Made by a program: the position numbers and the translations under genes. 8,122 nt of DNA, taken from TH1177 sp042138015 (GTDB lineage Archaea; Thermoproteota; Nitrososphaeria; Nitrososphaerales; Nitrososphaeraceae). The stretch lies in contig JBHIVA010000082.1 of NCBI GenBank assembly GCA_042138015.1, positions 1 to 8,122 on the forward strand. The letters are read 5' to 3'. A model generated the notes under the pieces. The model saw nothing but the letters and a program-made list of their open reading frames with translations, had not been told where the DNA came from and did not search any database. Below are positions 5,875-8,122 of the stretch, in pieces (positions within the stretch are counted from its first letter, which is position 1; every line of letters begins with the position of its first letter).

Positions 5875-7767
5875 ATGAGTGACTATTTTCGTAGATTAAG
5901 TAAATCTGTTGGATTTTTACTTGCAATAACCATAATTCTGTTAATAGTAATATCTATTACATCCTATCAATTATTTAAAGACAATAGCACTAAAACTAAT
6001 ATTATCGCTACGGAATCTATTAAAGAAAACGCAAAAATTTTAATAAAACAACTAGATGAATCTTTAGAGAACAAAATAGAAATTATTTTTTCTATTCTGA
6101 CATTAATATCCAATTCGCCAGTAATCAAATCAGATAGCGTTGTTACAATGAACCTATTAGAATCTGCACAGAATAGTACTAAGGATTTAACTGCATATTA
6201 TGGATGGAGTGACTTGGACGGAAAAATAAAATTGACTACTGGTTTTGAAGATAGACAAATTTATGAAAAATTTATAGGCAAGAATGTTTCATTTATCGAA
6301 CAATTTCAGAATATAAAAAAAACTTTATTACCAGAATTCACACCTATTATACAGTCGCTAATTAAAGTTCCTACATTGTTTATTGTTCATCCTATTATAG
6401 TTACAAATAGTGAGGGAAACTTTTCCCAAATAATTTTAGATCTCTTTCCTAAATATAATGCTCAAAATCTTTTTGAAAGTTTAAAGTCTCTGGAACGAAT
6501 GGAAAAACCAATATCGTCTAAACATTTTGAAGGTACAGTATATGCTGGAATAAATGTATCTTCCATGGTTGATTTGCTTGGAAATCAAGTTTCGTCTAGA
6601 AGTAAATCTTCAATATCTTTATTAGATGAAAATGGTAATATCATTTATTCCGACTATAAAGGATTGGATACTATAATATTCGATTTTAAAGAATCAAATG
6701 ATTTAATTAAAACTCAATTTAATGAAGAAAATCAAATTCTTTTAAGTCAAATAAAAGGAAAAATAATTTCAGGTAAAACGGAAAGTCTGGATATTTCATA
6801 TGTTAATGGGAGTAAATTCACAATATCCTATACACCCATAACTATTAACAATAAAGATGTATTTTATCTCGTTTTGGATACACCACATGTATTCGCTAGA
6901 GAAGTGGACAGTCTCATATCACAACAACAAAACTCCGCAATAGGGTTTATTATTTTAACTAGTGTCATTGGACTTCTTGTTATTATTTTATTGAACTTAC
7001 TGAACTATAAATTGAAAAAAACAGTATCTGAGAGGACCCACGAATTGAAAATGGCAGTTAAGAATTTGGAAGAAAATAATCAAATACAAAAGGAATTTAT
7101 AAATGTTGCCGCACACGAACTACGTACCCCTACACAATCAATTGCTGGGTATTGTGAAATGATCGAATTATTCCCAGAGAATATAAATAAATATTTAGAA
7201 CCCATAAAAAGAAACGTAGAAAGATTATCAATACTTATTAATAATATTTTAGATGTTACGCGTATTGAAAGTAAGAATTTTAGATTAGAAAGATCTTATT
7301 TTGATATTAATATTAAAATTAATAATGTAATAAAGGATATAAAATTAAATTATAATTTTGATAGAAACAAAAGTATTGAAATAGTTTTCAACTCGTCATC
7401 AAAACCTAATATGATTTTTGCAGATAAGACAAAAATTTACCAAGCGATAAATAATCTATTAACTAATGCAATTAAGTTCACAGATAAAGGGAAAATTACC
7501 ATAACTTTAGAAAATAAATTGATTAATAATAAGAAATACGTCGTTGTAAAAATAAAAGATATGGGTAAAGGAATAGATCAAGAAATTCTTCATAAAATGT
7601 TTGATAAATTTACTACAAAATCTGATACAGGCACAGGACTTGGGTTATATATTACTAAAAAAATTATAGAGATGCACGGAGGTACACTCAAAGGATACAA
7701 TAACGTTGATGAAATAGGAGCTACTTTTGAATTTACTATTCCAATAGAGAAGGAGGATCGCAATTAA
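5875..7767 (+). CDS. Membrane sensor histidine kinase with dCache-like extracellular domain
   Basis: This 630-residue protein has one membrane helix at about 13-33, an outside region of about 320 residues, a second helix at about 354-377, then the kinase core. The outer region looks like a double Cache sensor: a first lobe with AYYGWSDLDGKIKL (107-120), FIVHPI and FEGTVYAGINVSSMVDLL (218-235), and a second lobe with SISLLDENGNIIYSDYKG (246-263). A coiled linker (about 378-405) leads to the H-box AAHELRTPTQS, with His414 as the phosphorylated residue. The ATP-binding domain is complete: N-box INNLLTNAIKFT (525-536), G1 DMGKGI (562-567), F-box FDKF (576-579) and G2 GTGLGLYI (586-593). It should therefore be an active kinase sensing a small outside ligand, since Cache domains often bind amino or carboxylic acids. 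No receiver domain or response-regulator gene is in the window, making it an orphan. The end of an insertion sequence begins about 130 bp past its stop. Confidence 0.93.
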   Translation: MSDYFRRLSKSVGFLLAITIILLIVISITSYQLFKDNSTKTNIIATESIKENAKILIKQLDESLENKIEIIFSILTLISNSPVIKSDSVVTMNLLESAQNSTKDLTAYYGWSDLDGKIKLTTGFEDRQIYEKFIGKNVSFIEQFQNIKKTLLPEFTPIIQSLIKVPTLFIVHPIIVTNSEGNFSQIILDLFPKYNAQNLFESLKSLERMEKPISSKHFEGTVYAGINVSSMVDLLGNQVSSRSKSSISLLDENGNIIYSDYKGLDTIIFDFKESNDLIKTQFNEENQILLSQIKGKIISGKTESLDISYVNGSKFTISYTPITINNKDVFYLVLDTPHVFAREVDSLISQQQNSAIGFIILTSVIGLLVIILLNLLNYKLKKTVSERTHELKMAVKNLEENNQIQKEFINVAAHELRTPTQSIAGYCEMIELFPENINKYLEPIKRNVERLSILINNILDVTRIESKNFRLERSYFDINIKINNVIKDIKLNYNFDRNKSIEIVFNSSSKPNMIFADKTKIYQAINNLLTNAIKFTDKGKITITLENKLINNKKYVVVKIKDMGKGIDQEILHKMFDKFTTKSDTGTGLGLYITKKIIEMHGGTLKGYNNVDEIGATFEFTIPIEKEDRN

Positions 7768-7898
7768 CCCTAACTATTAAAATTCTTAATAAAAAATTAT
7801 CAAGAATCCTATAGAAAGATCGTATTTGTATTTAAAAAAAGTAAATATTAGAATAGTTAACCATTATTTGATACATTCAAATATACAATCTTAAAACA

Positions 7899-8122
7899 GG
7901 CTGTGTTAACTTAGGACTGATTCACCTCCAATTCTGAATAGGATTGTGTTTCTGATTGTTGTATTGTATAGATAAATGAATAGGTTAATCCAATTGTATA
8001 CATGTTGTAGATCACATTTTATACTACTATTCTTGGTACATGGATAGTAATCATCAAAACATTCTGTTCTATCCTTAAAATACTGCATTACTCTTTCAAT
8101 AAGACTTTTCTCTAAAGGTGAA
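7899..8122 (-). mobile_element. End of an IS6-type insertion sequence
   Basis: The window's right end is the tail of a second insertion sequence whose transposase reads leftward. The top strand at 7899-7915 reads GGCTGTGTTAACTTAGG, which resembles IS6-group ends (GGnnnTGTTnnnnn). The boundary at 7899 is inferred, as the partner end is outside the window. Bases 7891-7898 (ttaaaaca) would be the 8-bp target duplication if the element follows IS6 habits. Confidence 0.5.
7906..8122 (-). CDS. IS6-like transposase, C-terminal fragment (runs off the right edge)
   Basis: The reverse strand reads openly from the edge: SPLEKSLIERVMQYFKDRTE, then CFDDYYPC, HVYNWINLFIYLYN and a stop at 7908-7906. An internal ATG at 8088 is not the real start, because the frame continues upstream with characteristic sequence. 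The 'IERVMQYFKDRTE.FDDYYPC' segment matches a transposase type common in thaumarchaeal genomes. By position, the Glu in LIER is likely the last acidic residue of the DDE triad. The first two acidic residues lie outside the window. The stop codon sits only a few bases inside the presumed terminal repeat, so the last residues are encoded by the element's end. Confidence 0.72.
   Translation of the reverse strand, partial: SPLEKSLIERVMQYFKDRTECFDDYYPCTKNSSIKCDLQHVYNWINLFIYLYNTTIRNTILFRIGGESVLS

Noticed and set aside
7782..7807. ATTCTT...AAGAAT hairpin after the kinase stop
   Set aside because: The stem is only 6 bp and no T-run follows, so I do not call it a terminator.

Overview
This AT-rich window most likely comes from an ammonia-oxidising archaeon of the Nitrososphaera/Nitrosocosmicus type (Thaumarchaeota). 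That assignment is inferred from protein style: a histidine kinase with a thaumarchaeal-looking H-box (AAHELRTPTQS), a transposase tail of the 'VMQYFKDRTE.FDDYYPC' type, archaeal TATA-like boxes about 26 nt ahead of apparently leaderless genes, and large non-coding gaps. No marker gene fixes the genus.

Layout, left to right. Positions 1-140 are the end of an IS5-like insertion sequence; the first 27 codons of its transposase run off the left edge on the minus strand. A gene-poor stretch follows (141-1329), holding a frameshifted remnant of a zinc-ribbon protein, probably a transposase (674-918, minus). A small basic, helical protein of unknown function lies at 1330-1836 (plus). A 707-residue membrane protein at 2177-4300 (plus) joins nine predicted membrane helices to an extracytoplasmic LivK-type ligand-binding domain. 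It converges on an exported intradiol ring-cleavage dioxygenase (4503-5147, minus). Upstream of the dioxygenase, at about 5467-5588, is a compact GC-rich element (about 53% G+C by hand count over 5471-5584). It has a perfect 14-bp closing stem, two inner helices, a 7-bp potential pseudoknot and a correctly spaced TATA-like box. I read it as a structured non-coding RNA that I cannot assign to a known class. A dCache-type membrane histidine kinase follows (5875-7767, plus) with no response regulator beside it. The right end (7899-8122) is the tail of a second insertion sequence, of IS6 type, on the minus strand.

How the parts relate: two surface-facing sensors (the binding-protein fusion and the histidine kinase), an exported oxidative enzyme and a putative structured RNA lie together between two mobile-element ends. 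There is no obvious operon: every gene appears to have its own promoter, and no neighbours overlap. The neighbourhood looks like an accessory environment-sensing region shaped by insertion sequences. A functional link between the sensors, the RNA and the dioxygenase is only a hypothesis. The best candidates for something undescribed are the RNA element and the membrane/binding-protein fusion.
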